DNA of 8,159 bases from Peptococcaceae bacterium (GTDB taxonomy: Bacteria > Bacillota > Dehalobacteriia > UBA4068 > UBA4997). This document shows positions 1 to 6,029 of the stretch, piece by piece. Below the pieces are notes generated by a model. That model was not told the origin of the DNA. It saw nothing but the letters and a program-made list of their open reading frames with translations, and did no database searches. The stretch lies in the NCBI GenBank assembly GCA_019421315.1, contig JAHZFN010000254.1, forward strand, positions 3,655 to 11,813, written 5' to 3'. Within the stretch, counting starts at the first letter, position 1. The number at the start of each line of letters is the position of its first letter. Both the position numbers and the translations under genes were made by a program.

Positions 1-1
1 G

Positions 2-952
2 GAATTTTCCGCAGAAAATAATAAGAATAATTCATCACTTGCGGAATTTTCCGCAAGTGATGGTTTTTCTTTTTTGTATTTCGGTGATGTGCAGTTTACG
101 GATGATATGAACTCTGAATATGCTGCCTTTGGCAAAATGCTGGACGGCGCTTATGCAAAAAATCCCGAAATTGCCTTTGCCGTGTCTTGCGGTGATCTGG
201 TGAACAACGGTCAATCCTCGGCGCAATGGACGGCTTTTTTGGAAAATACAGCTGCTTTTTTTGAAAATGTGCCTTTTTTTGCGGCGGCGGGCAATCATGA
301 GAGCAATTCCAAAAGCGGTAAGCCGGAGCTTATGCTCAGACTTTTTGATTTTCCCGAAAACGGCCCCGGCGGTTTTAAAGAGGAATTTTATTCTTGGGAA
401 TACGGTAACTGTCATATAACGGTTTTGAATAGTTGTGTTTTTATGGGCGAACAGGAAATGACAGAAAAGGATTTTGCCGATATTAAAAATTGGCTGATTA
501 ACGATTGGCAGTCGGCAAAAACTGATTTCAAAATTGTTGTTCTGCACCACCCGCCGTATGGCGTTATGAATGATAAGACGGGACAGGCTGTTTTGGCAAA
601 TTGGTGTCCTGTTTTTGAAAAATGCGGCGTTGATTTGGTGTTGTCCGGTCATCAGCACTGCTATATGAGGACCGCCGATATAAACGGCGTAACATATGTG
701 ATCGGTAACGGCGGCAAAAAGGAATATCACGCTGTCAATACGGAAAATGCGGCGGTGTGTATTGAGAACATATCTTCATACCAGATTGTGAACATATCAA
801 AGGATACTCTCAGCCTGACTTCATATAATGAAAATCATCAGGCTGTGGACAGCTGGCAGAAGAGTGCCGCAAAGCCGCCCGCAACGGCAAAAGGGCAGAC
901 TGTCAGGGTGTTTTTGGATGTTCTTGCGGGGATTATGCGGGGCGTTCGCTGA
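2..952 (+). CDS. Calcineurin-like metallophosphoesterase, 3' part (5' end outside the window)
   Basis: Predicted dimetal phosphohydrolase of the calcineurin-like (purple acid phosphatase-like) superfamily; the substrate cannot be read from the sequence. All the metal-site motifs are visible in order: GDVQ (83-94), GDLVNNG (from 191), GNHE (290-301), LHHPP (from 542) and GHQH (647-658). The frame is open to the left edge, so the gene begins outside the window. A TTG at 74 is not a credible start: it has no ribosome site and would leave only three residues before the first metal-binding motif. Before that motif lies a low-complexity Asn/Ser/Lys-rich linker in which EFSA occurs twice, so an N-terminal domain or signal peptide is probable upstream. 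The C-terminal tail is short, with a Pro/Ala/Lys stretch and no sortase motif. Codon use and GC differ from the AT-rich element genes to the right, fitting host chromosome. Family assignment is firm; cell location and substrate are unknown. Confidence 0.9.
   Translation, partial: EFSAENNKNNSSLAEFSASDGFSFLYFGDVQFTDDMNSEYAAFGKMLDGAYAKNPEIAFAVSCGDLVNNGQSSAQWTAFLENTAAFFENVPFFAAAGNHESNSKSGKPELMLRLFDFPENGPGGFKEEFYSWEYGNCHITVLNSCVFMGEQEMTEKDFADIKNWLINDWQSAKTDFKIVVLHHPPYGVMNDKTGQAVLANWCPVFEKCGVDLVLSGHQHCYMRTADINGVTYVIGNGGKKEYHAVNTENAAVCIENISSYQIVNISKDTLSLTSYNENHQAVDSWQKSAAKPPATAKGQTVRVFLDVLAGIMRGVR
33..62. repeat. Perfect 14-bp palindrome inside the phosphoesterase gene
   Basis: Arms CATCACTTGCGGAA (33-46) and TTCCGCAAGTGATG (49-62) are exact reverse complements separated by TT. 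The core GGAATTTTCCGCA also occurs at 1-13, so at least two copies of the core lie in the same linker, both read as E-F-S-A. This looks like a small palindromic repeat tolerated in a flexible protein linker; its function is unknown. Confidence 0.75.
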
Positions 953-1022
953 CGGAAAATCAGTTTTTAAAATTATTGTTTTGTTAATTTACGCTCATAT
1001 ATAAGGAAACAGAGGTGTTTTT

Positions 1023-1784
1023 ATGAAAAAAAATTTGATTGTGCTGCTGTTGGCTTTGCTGGCTTTTGCTGTCTGTGGCTGCGGCAATGAACAGATTTTT
1101 AATCCGTTGCTCAACGTTTGCGGCGATGTTGATAACGTATTGAGCTTTTCGGCGGCGGAAAACGATTTTTCTCAAACTGATTATACTTTTGAAGACGGCA
1201 AATACAGCGGGTATAAGCTTGCCGATATTTTGCAGGCGGCAGGTGTTAAAAGCGAGAACAGTAAAATTTACTTTATGGCTGTTGACGGCATGATGGCGGC
1301 CATAGATTATAGGGATTTGGCGGAAAATTATATTACTTTTACCGAAAAAGGCTGGGAGGCGATGAACATTGACTATCCGCCCAGCTGCAATGTTAAAGAG
1401 ATGAAACAGATTGTGGTTGTTGACATGGACGAAACCCCCGATTACGGTGTCAAGGTGAATTTTGCCGATGGTACATCCGATGTTTTGACCTGCGGCGAGC
1501 TGTTGGTCGGTGACCAAATTGACGCCAGAAAAGTTGAGGGCACCAACGAAAAAGGCGGCAGGCAGGTAACGGTTATCACCACCGTAAGCGGTTTGTATAT
1601 CCCCGATTATTTGGACGGCAGCGCCGATTCCTTGATTAGCTTGGGGGATGCGGACGGTAAAAGCGCATTTTATTATGCCGACGGTTATTTGAAGGCTAAT
1701 GGCAATGTTATAGATTATGTTTCTGTTGAGCACAAAGAAAATATTGCTGATATTCGCAGCATAGCTTTGAAAAGCGACGAATAA
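1023..1784 (+). CDS. Predicted lipoprotein of unknown function
   Basis: A 253-residue exported protein. The N-terminus has two lysines, a hydrophobic Leu/Ala-rich stretch (residues 5-17) and the lipobox-like V-C-G-C with Cys20 as the probable lipidated residue, so the protein is expected to be anchored on the outer face of the membrane. A ribosome site (AGAGGTG) lies six bases before the ATG. Residues about 58-120 contain YSGYKLADILQAAGV, then a VDGMMAAIDYRDL stretch; this pattern recalls the fold of oxidoreductase molybdopterin-binding domains (G-x-PL-x-DLL-x-AGV followed by a DGY-type strand), but the cofactor-binding residues cannot be confirmed and I treat it only as a resemblance. It starts 70 bases after the phosphoesterase gene on the same strand and may be cotranscribed with it. 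It is the last gene of host type before the mobile element. Confidence 0.85.
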   Translation: MKKNLIVLLLALLAFAVCGCGNEQIFNPLLNVCGDVDNVLSFSAAENDFSQTDYTFEDGKYSGYKLADILQAAGVKSENSKIYFMAVDGMMAAIDYRDLAENYITFTEKGWEAMNIDYPPSCNVKEMKQIVVVDMDETPDYGVKVNFADGTSDVLTCGELLVGDQIDARKVEGTNEKGGRQVTVITTVSGLYIPDYLDGSADSLISLGDADGKSAFYYADGYLKANGNVIDYVSVEHKENIADIRSIALKSDE

Positions 1785-1872
1785 TCAAACAAAAAACAAA
1801 AAAGCAAATGCCACAGGTGGATAAGGCAGTATAACAAATTAAATACATCTATGGCGTTGCAATGACGGAAAT

Positions 1873-1906
1873 AAAGGCTTTGGCAGTAAATTGTCAAAGC
1901 CTTTTT
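1873..1906 (+). terminator. Rho-independent terminator after the lipoprotein gene
   Basis: Perfect 10-bp stem AAAGGCTTTG / CAAAGCCTTT (1873-1882 with 1895-1904) that runs straight into a T run ending at 1906. The loop can pair further through CA/TG. It would end host transcription and insulate tnpV. Confidence 0.85.
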
Positions 1907-1950
1907 CTGTATCTTAATTTTACACATTCGTAATTTGTTTTTGTTTTTCG

Positions 1951-1978
1951 TATAATGAACTCACCAAATTTAAGGAGG
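1951..1978 (+). promoter_or_regulatory. tnpV promoter -10 box and ribosome binding site
   Basis: A consensus TATAAT (1951-1956) is followed by AAGGAGG (1972-1978) seven bases before the tnpV ATG. The -35 region is poor (TTCGTA at 1927-1932 with an 18-base spacer), so the promoter may be weak or need an activator. Confidence 0.55.
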
Positions 1979-1985
1979 TTCAAAA

Positions 1986-2357
1986 ATGAAAACAATTTTT
2001 GAAAATAACGGTGGTACTTATGAAATTCAAGGCGACTATTTGTTGCCAAATCTCGCTCTACAAGATGAGGCGCAATACTCAATCGGCGTATGGGGAATGA
2101 GACACAAGCGATACTTGAAACAAAATCACAAAGTGATTTATTACAATCTTTTGACGGCAGGTAAGCTTAATTCATACCTTGCCGATATTGATAAAAGAGC
2201 AAGATTTCTGTTTGACGAAACGGTAAAATCACTTGCCGAAAAAGAAAATTTAACCGAAAAGCTCAAATCAGAAAATGCAATATTGTGGGTGCAAAAGATA
2301 AATAATATTCGCAACCGAGCGACGGAAATCGTAAACAATCAAATAATATTTTGCTGA
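1986..2357 (+). CDS. tnpV: Transposon-encoded protein TnpV
   Basis: A 123-residue protein recognised as the TnpV family of Tn4451-like and related clostridial elements. Family hallmarks visible are the N-terminal FENNGGTYEIQGDYLLPNL segment, the IGVWGMRHKRYLK segment (residues about 33-45), the GKLNSYLADID core (59-69) and the C-terminal NNIRNRATEIVNNQIIF segment. The length is normal for the family and the gene appears intact. The biochemical role of TnpV is not established; it is used as a marker of the element rather than as a known transposition enzyme. It sits at the left edge of the accessory region with its own promoter and a strong terminator, apart from tnpW and the recombinase, which lie more than 5 kb away on the far side of the restriction-modification cassette. 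Confidence 0.92.
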   Translation: MKTIFENNGGTYEIQGDYLLPNLALQDEAQYSIGVWGMRHKRYLKQNHKVIYYNLLTAGKLNSYLADIDKRARFLFDETVKSLAEKENLTEKLKSENAILWVQKINNIRNRATEIVNNQIIFC

Positions 2358-2358
2358 G

Positions 2359-2405
2359 AAAAAGGCACAGCCGACGGAATATTTCCAGAAAGCTGTGCCT
2401 TAATC
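2359..2405. terminator. Bidirectional terminator between tnpV and the restriction-modification operon
   Basis: Perfect 10-bp stem AAGGCACAGC / GCTGTGCCTT (2362-2371 with 2392-2401). On the minus strand it is followed by TTTTT, the better T tract, so it probably ends the restriction-modification operon that runs towards it; on the plus strand it ends tnpV with a weaker T-rich tail. Confidence 0.8.
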
Positions 2406-2428
2406 TTTTGTTATGAAGTTTTATGTAG

Positions 2429-2558
2429 AAACTTAGCGAGCAGACCAATTATGGACAGTTTGTCCAAATCGGTTGCTATGCTTCGTTGTATTGCAACAGC
2501 GAGCAGTGTATTTGGATAGCCACACTACCAAACACCTCGTTAGGGGCACCCTAAGACC
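2429..2558 (+). other. Structured transfer-origin-like module, left copy
   Basis: A run of hairpins in a gene-free stretch. Reading rightwards there is an 18-base block shared exactly, in inverted orientation, with 5718-5735; AGCGAGCAG (2435-2443); a hairpin ACC...GGT (2444-2473) with inner stem TGGACA/TGTCCA; a GTTGC/GCAAC pair; a second AGCGAGCAG (2498-2506); a second, bulged hairpin (2506-2535, stems GTGT/ACAC, TTGG/CCAA, TAG/CTA); five bases; then TAGGGGCACCCT (2541-2552) and AAGACC. A hairpin a few bases before a TAGGGGCACCCT core is the layout of MOBP/MOBQ-type transfer origins, and the core matches the RSF1010-type TAAGTGCGCCCT at 9 of 12 positions. The structure and the match to the right copy are seen directly; the transfer-origin role is inferred. 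No relaxase gene is in the window. Confidence 0.6.
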
Positions 2559-2570
2559 TGACTTCAAGAA

Positions 2571-3608
2571 TTAAATACTAGTAACTAAGTTTGTCAAATA
2601 AATTTTTATCATGTCAAATTTGTTTACTATATGATTTTCCATATATTTATAATCAGGATTCCCATCTTTATCAACCGGTAACGGAATTTTACTCTTTTCC
2701 ATATCTTCTTTTTTCCACTTATCAATGAAAGCATATCTTTTACCAGCTGTTTTCAAAAGTGGAATAATAAAAAATGCCATTTCCCTATTCATTTCAAACT
2801 TTGGATATAAAACATTTACATCATCCGATGCCCAAAATATTTCGTCCTGATAAAACGCTTCACCAATAGAACCATTATAACTTAGTGTAATTGTGTTCTG
2901 AGGATGAAGATGTTCATCATTTGAGATATAAGCAGTAATTCCATTGTTGATGGCACTTGCACCTATAAATCTTATTTTGCCATCTTTCATATCAGCTTTT
3001 GTAAGTCGTTTCCCTTTTTGCACATTGAACAACTCAGATATTTGGAACAATTTCCAACTACTTATATCAAGTGTTCCTGAAATATCGGATTTCTTCGCTG
3101 ACTGCAAGTCAGTCAGCGAAGAGCTGACTGCAAGTTCCAGATTTTTCATATATGATTCCATATATGAAAAATCTGGATTACCTGTTTCATCAACAGGTAA
3201 TTTTATTTTTTCTGCTCCAATTGTATCTTTATTTGCCATATCGCTGTATGCATATTTTCTGCAAACAGTACGAATTACAGTAGCAATAAAATAACCATTA
3301 TAAAGATTTAAGTTGGGATTGTATAGAAGAATTATAGAGCTGCCTGCACCACCTCTACCGAGAAAATCATCTTCTTGATAAAAACTACTACCATCAATCG
3401 GACTAACCGTTATGCAATTACCGGCATCCAAAATCTCGTCTTTCTTTGGTTCTAAATATTTTAAGACGCCATTATTGAAATTACCTGACGCAACAAAAGG
3501 AATATCACCATCATTATAATTTGCCTGACTACGAGCTGAAGGTCTTTTGACGGTGAATAAATCTTTTATAATAAATTCTTTCCATTGCTTTGTGTCAATT
3601 TGTTTCAT
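2571..3608 (-). CDS. Specificity (target recognition) subunit of a BcgI-like Type IIB restriction-modification system
   Basis: DNA-recognition subunit of 345 residues, close to the size I recall for BcgI subunit B. It consists of two parallel half-repeats, each a target recognition domain closed by a conserved helix. Half one begins at W9-K-E-F-I-I-K-D-L-F and ends at KIKLPVDETGNPDFSYM (134-150). Half two begins at W185-K-L-F-Q-I-S-E-L-F and ends at KIPLPVDKDGNPDYKYM (307-323). Two different recognition domains predict a split, asymmetric target with one half-site read by each. The start ATG overlaps the 3' end of the nuclease-methyltransferase gene by 14 bases and has a ribosome site (AGGA, minus strand), so translational coupling is likely. 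Its product should form a complex with the upstream protein. The central region between the halves is unusually rich in DNA palindromes. Calling it a solo Type I HsdS is less likely because the partner carries its own nuclease domain and no separate hsdR is present. Confidence 0.88.
   Translation of the reverse strand: MKQIDTKQWKEFIIKDLFTVKRPSARSQANYNDGDIPFVASGNFNNGVLKYLEPKKDEILDAGNCITVSPIDGSSFYQEDDFLGRGGAGSSIILLYNPNLNLYNGYFIATVIRTVCRKYAYSDMANKDTIGAEKIKLPVDETGNPDFSYMESYMKNLELAVSSSLTDLQSAKKSDISGTLDISSWKLFQISELFNVQKGKRLTKADMKDGKIRFIGASAINNGITAYISNDEHLHPQNTITLSYNGSIGEAFYQDEIFWASDDVNVLYPKFEMNREMAFFIIPLLKTAGKRYAFIDKWKKEDMEKSKIPLPVDKDGNPDYKYMENHIVNKFDMIKIYLTNLVTSI
3092..3200. repeat. Cluster of three perfect palindromes and a direct repeat in the middle of the specificity gene
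   Basis: Three consecutive hairpins lie in the sequence that joins the two recognition domains. First, a 12-bp stem (3092-3103 with 3111-3122). Second, an 18-bp stem CCAGATTTTTCATATATG (3137-3154) with its exact complement at 3159-3176 and a 4-base loop. Third, a 9-bp stem TTACCTGTT (3178-3186) with 3192-3200. A 13-base direct repeat GCTGACTGCAAGT occurs at 3097-3109 and 3123-3135. The segment encodes the conserved PVDETGNPDFSYM motif, but the matching motif at the end of the second half shows no such palindromes. Confidence 0.8.
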
Positions 3609-5406
3609 TATGTACTTCCTTTCCCTTCAAAACGATAGTAATATCGCTCTCTTTAGAAGATATTTTGCTATCATACATAACCTTTTTTACCAAAGAATCG
3701 CTGAATTCTTTTACATCAATTCCTTGCTTAAACATCAAATAATCCATCATTGTTTTGGTAAAATCTTCTTCAAAAATTTCAAATGGTTTTTCTGGCATTT
3801 GATAACTCAAATGTTCAGACGGTTTTATCCATTGAACAGTATCATCACCTGACTGTTTACGAATAATATCAACCCATTTATCTTCAATGCTTTGCCATCT
3901 GTCTTTAATATCTTGTCTGCCTTGATTCTTTACGGTTTCCAAGCCGTCGTCTTCTATATAGCAAGCAAAGATTTCTTTGTCATTTTGAGGAATTCCTGCC
4001 GTAAAAATAAAGATTGATGTTGTAACTCCTTCTGAAAAAACCTTTTCCGGCAATTTTATGATTTTCTCAAGAGTACTATGTTTGAGAAGTTTTCTGCCTT
4101 TTTTGTCTTTTTCCAATTTTTTATCGGGAAGAATAAATGCACATTTGGTGTTTCTCGGTACATTCTTTAGCACATTTTCAACAATAGTTAAACAACCGTA
4201 TTTTGATTCAAAAGGTGGGTTCATCAATACCTTTGTTATATTTTTCGACTTAATCCAATCGCAAGCTTCTTGCGTTCTGCTATCTAAGTGTTCCAAGTTT
4301 GTTTTGCCGTCTTTATGAATAAGCATATTTGCACAGGCAAGAGCAAATATCTCTCTGTCAAATTCAATTCCGAACAACTGACTGTCTTTAATTTTAGAGG
4401 CCTTTTTGGTATTTATTCCACCCGCTTCTTTCATCATATTACACATTGCTTTTACCAAAAAAGCACCTGAGCCGCAAGCCGCATCTAATACTTTGTCATT
4501 TTGATTAACTTCAATAAGTCGATACATAAATGATGTTATGTGATCAGGGGTAAACACCTGACCGCTTTCAGATTTCTTCTTATATCGGTTAAACTCATTA
4601 AAGAAGATACCCATAACATCTTCGCCATTCCAATGATCAGAATTGACACAATCAGAAATTTCAGAAACCCAATCAATAAAATTGTTAATCGCATCTTGAT
4701 TTGTAGTGTTATTCATTTTTATTTCTGAATAAACCTCCGTAAGCAAATCAAGTTTTAAGTTTTGCTTTCTGCTTTCTTCTAATGATTTAGAAAGAGTGCT
4801 AAGTATTGAATTCTTCATCAAAGTAAAACTCATATCTTCAATTAACAATGCGCCGTATCTCTTTGCAACCAATGCACACGCAGTAAAAATCATACGATGA
4901 TACAAATTTTTAATGCCAAATTCCGTATGTAGACAATCATTTATACGTTTTGTCAAATTATAAATCTGTTGTTTATCGATATTGTCTTGCGTAAAAAGTG
5001 CCAAGTAATATGATTTATTTTGAAGTACATTAGATATTTCAGTATTACAAACTTCGGTACCATTCTTGAAAACCCTTATATCTATGCCGTTATATAGTAT
5101 TCCGCAGGTATTTTTGTATTTTTTACTTACTATATCGCAATTCTTAATAAGCTCATCAGCCCATTTTTGAAGAGATATATCTTCTGCCTCAGATTTAGTT
5201 TCCAAAATTATAGCCGGAATTGAGCAATCATCAGGTAGATACCATCCATCGGGTTTATCAATTACACCTTTAAAACCTAACTGATTAAATGTTGTAATTT
5301 GTCCTGTCCCTTGCTTTACATTCGCTTCAATTTTATCGAAGCCAAGTTGTATTTTAGCACTATCTCTTACTTCATCTTCTGTACGATATACAATTTTATT
5401 TGCCAT
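3595..5406 (-). CDS. Fused restriction nuclease and N6-adenine methyltransferase of a BcgI-like Type IIB system
   Basis: A 603-residue bifunctional enzyme that should both cleave and methylate DNA when joined to the specificity subunit. Residues about 1-130 form a PD-(D/E)xK nuclease domain of the Type I R-subunit N-terminal kind: P52-D53, then E69-T-K71 in the strand AIILETK. A helical linker follows (about 140-275). The methyltransferase domain is of the N6-adenine, HsdM-like type: GQVFTP at 282-287, S-adenosylmethionine motif I DAACGSGAF at 308-316, an acidic FGIEFD strand (345-350), and catalytic NPPF at 396-399. All key residues look intact. Total length is near that of BcgI subunit A (about 640 residues), and no separate translocase or helicase is present, which argues against classic Type I. 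The ATG has GGAG nine bases upstream and overlaps the stop of the preceding small gene by 11 bases, so the three genes form one tightly packed operon. Confidence 0.9.
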   Translation of the reverse strand: MANKIVYRTEDEVRDSAKIQLGFDKIEANVKQGTGQITTFNQLGFKGVIDKPDGWYLPDDCSIPAIILETKSEAEDISLQKWADELIKNCDIVSKKYKNTCGILYNGIDIRVFKNGTEVCNTEISNVLQNKSYYLALFTQDNIDKQQIYNLTKRINDCLHTEFGIKNLYHRMIFTACALVAKRYGALLIEDMSFTLMKNSILSTLSKSLEESRKQNLKLDLLTEVYSEIKMNNTTNQDAINNFIDWVSEISDCVNSDHWNGEDVMGIFFNEFNRYKKKSESGQVFTPDHITSFMYRLIEVNQNDKVLDAACGSGAFLVKAMCNMMKEAGGINTKKASKIKDSQLFGIEFDREIFALACANMLIHKDGKTNLEHLDSRTQEACDWIKSKNITKVLMNPPFESKYGCLTIVENVLKNVPRNTKCAFILPDKKLEKDKKGRKLLKHSTLEKIIKLPEKVFSEGVTTSIFIFTAGIPQNDKEIFACYIEDDGLETVKNQGRQDIKDRWQSIEDKWVDIIRKQSGDDTVQWIKPSEHLSYQMPEKPFEIFEEDFTKTMMDYLMFKQGIDVKEFSDSLVKKVMYDSKISSKESDITIVLKGKEVHNETN

Positions 5407-5587
5407 TGCTATTTTCTCCGTTTCTTTCCTGATTCTTCAAGTATTCATCAGCCGCTTTGTTAAACAAATCTGCCATACTATGCATATTGTCATCATAGGC
5501 AATGGCTGCAAGTAAACGTTTTACTTTGTCAGGGTCCATACGGAATTGAACTTGTCGAGTTCGATTGGATTTACTTTCCTTAATCAA
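5396..5587 (-). CDS. Small ribbon-helix-helix DNA-binding protein, first gene of the restriction-modification operon
   Basis: A 63-residue basic protein with the ribbon-helix-helix pattern: a short basic strand (RTRQVQFRM, residues 9-17), then a helix (DPDKVKRLLAAIAYDD), a turn (NMHS) and a second helix (MADLFNKAADEYLKNQ). Such proteins bind DNA as dimers and usually act as repressors or as accessory proteins at transfer origins. The start is TTG, with AGGAGG seven bases upstream; there is no in-frame ATG before it, and the internal Met17 would destroy the fold. Its 3' end overlaps the nuclease-methyltransferase gene by 11 bases. Because its promoter is full of inverted repeats and it is the leading gene, I infer that it controls expression of the system, a role analogous to C proteins but with a different fold. 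An alternative is binding to the adjacent transfer-origin-like module. Confidence 0.75.
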   Translation of the reverse strand: MIKESKSNRTRQVQFRMDPDKVKRLLAAIAYDDNMHSMADLFNKAADEYLKNQERNGENSNGK

Positions 5588-5610
5588 AACAGCACCTCCT
5601 ATATGATATT

Positions 5611-5656
5611 ATTAAATCTTGATTTAATGATATCATTTTTACTGCTTGATGTCAAG
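5611..5656 (-). promoter_or_regulatory. Promoter of the restriction-modification operon with overlapping operator-like inverted repeats
   Basis: On the minus strand a perfect -35 TTGACA (5655-5650) is followed after 17 bases by TATCAT (5632-5627), a near-consensus promoter. Palindromes sit on it: CTTGA-N2-TCAAG (5645-5656) on the -35, AATGATATCATT (5626-5637) exactly over the -10, and ATTAAATC-TT-GATTTAAT (5611-5628) just downstream over the likely start point. This layout suits repression by a dimeric small protein, most simply the ribbon-helix-helix product of the first gene. Promoter and repeats are seen directly; the regulator is inferred. Confidence 0.75.
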
Positions 5657-5665
5657 ACATTTAAC

Positions 5666-5735
5666 GGGTCTTAGGGTAGCCCTAAAATTACCGTTTGTAT
5701 GATGTGGATATACAAACGGTCTGCTCGCTAAGTTT
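5666..5735 (-). other. Structured transfer-origin-like module, right copy in inverted orientation
   Basis: Read on the minus strand from 5735: an 18-base block identical to 2429-2446, containing AGCGAGCAG (5729-5721); a perfect 11-bp hairpin ACCGTTTGTAT / ATACAAACGGT with a 9-base loop (5720-5690); five bases; the core TAGGGCTACCCT (5684-5673); then AAGACC. It has the same order and the same five-base gap as the left module, but a simpler form with one hairpin instead of two. The hairpin sequence differs from both left hairpins, yet pairing is kept, which suggests that structure is under selection. The operon's -35 box begins about ten bases beyond it. Confidence 0.6.
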
Positions 5736-5775
5736 GTGTGTCGCAATTACAATTAAATATTTTTACAGACCCGGT

Positions 5776-5820
5776 CCTTCGTTTTTTGAACTTTCAAGAA
5801 ACGAGGGGCTTTATTTTTTT
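5776..5820 (+). terminator. Terminator-like hairpin with T tract
   Basis: CCTTCGTTT (5776-5784) pairs with AAACGAGGG (5799-5807) with one G-U pair, and TTGAA/TTCAA extends the stem inwards. A GCTTTA stretch and seven T follow. It could stop plus-strand transcription entering from the right module, or serve as an attenuator for the genes downstream. Confidence 0.55.
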
Positions 5821-5920
5821 GCAATTTTTTCATCGAGCACCCTAAATTTTAACCTCTACCGGTTCAAACAAGTAGAGGGGTAAAAATATTTTTCAAAAAA
5901 ATTTCCGTCAAATCGGAACT

Positions 5921-6029
5921 TTTGGGTGTGCATTTCGGCAACCTTTGTCCAAATGAGTGAAGAGATAAATTTTTCTCAAAAAAAGCTGATTTGGGTGTCC
6001 GAATCAATGTCTTTTGTGCAATGAGTGAA
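5921..6029 (+). repeat. Two diverged direct-repeat copies before the small Cys-rich gene
   Basis: Copy one spans 5921-5961 and copy two 5990-6029. Both begin TTTGGGTGT and end TTTGT, one variable base, CAA, then TGAGTGAA, with a diverged middle of similar length. The second copy leads straight into the ribosome site of the next gene; the first lacks a following gene. It looks like a duplicated leader segment. Confidence 0.6.

Larger units (their letters stand above)
1785..1985. other. Non-coding junction between host genes and mobile element
   Basis: No credible gene is present. The stretch holds an A-rich segment after the lipoprotein stop, a terminator hairpin, and the promoter and ribosome site of tnpV. 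Composition shifts towards AT here. The left end of the element must lie in or near this interval, because the gene on its left is of host type and the gene on its right is transposon-specific. The exact attachment site cannot be set without the other end of the element or an empty site. Confidence 0.5.

Noticed and set aside
35..730. Long minus-strand open frame opposite the phosphoesterase gene
   Set aside because: It is the antisense shadow of a gene with all metallophosphoesterase motifs, has no family resemblance and no ribosome site.
948..968. Possible terminator after the phosphoesterase gene
   Set aside because: The stem is only four or five pairs long although a T run follows; it is as likely to be chance in AT-rich sequence.
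976..1003. TTGTTT / TATATA promoter-like pair before the lipoprotein gene
   Set aside because: The implied start point would fall almost on the ribosome site, leaving hardly any leader; too weak to call.
984..1733. Minus-strand open frame opposite the lipoprotein gene
   Set aside because: Antisense shadow; the plus-strand frame has a signal peptide and ribosome site, this one has neither.
3547..4728. Several plus-strand open frames within the nuclease-methyltransferase and specificity genes
   Set aside because: They lie opposite frames with intact catalytic motifs and show no family features.
2571..5406. Classic Type I (hsdM/hsdS) restriction-modification locus
   Set aside because: The methyltransferase carries its own PD-(D/E)xK domain and there is no hsdR gene or helicase motif, so a BcgI-like Type IIB system fits better.
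5837..5845. A third GCACCCTAA word resembling the origin-like core
   Set aside because: Only nine bases match, the TAGGG half and the AGCGAGCAG-hairpin context are missing, so chance is a sufficient explanation.
5695..5883. 62-codon plus-strand frame over the right module and terminator
   Set aside because: It reads through hairpin arms and the T tract, has no ribosome site and no recognisable composition.
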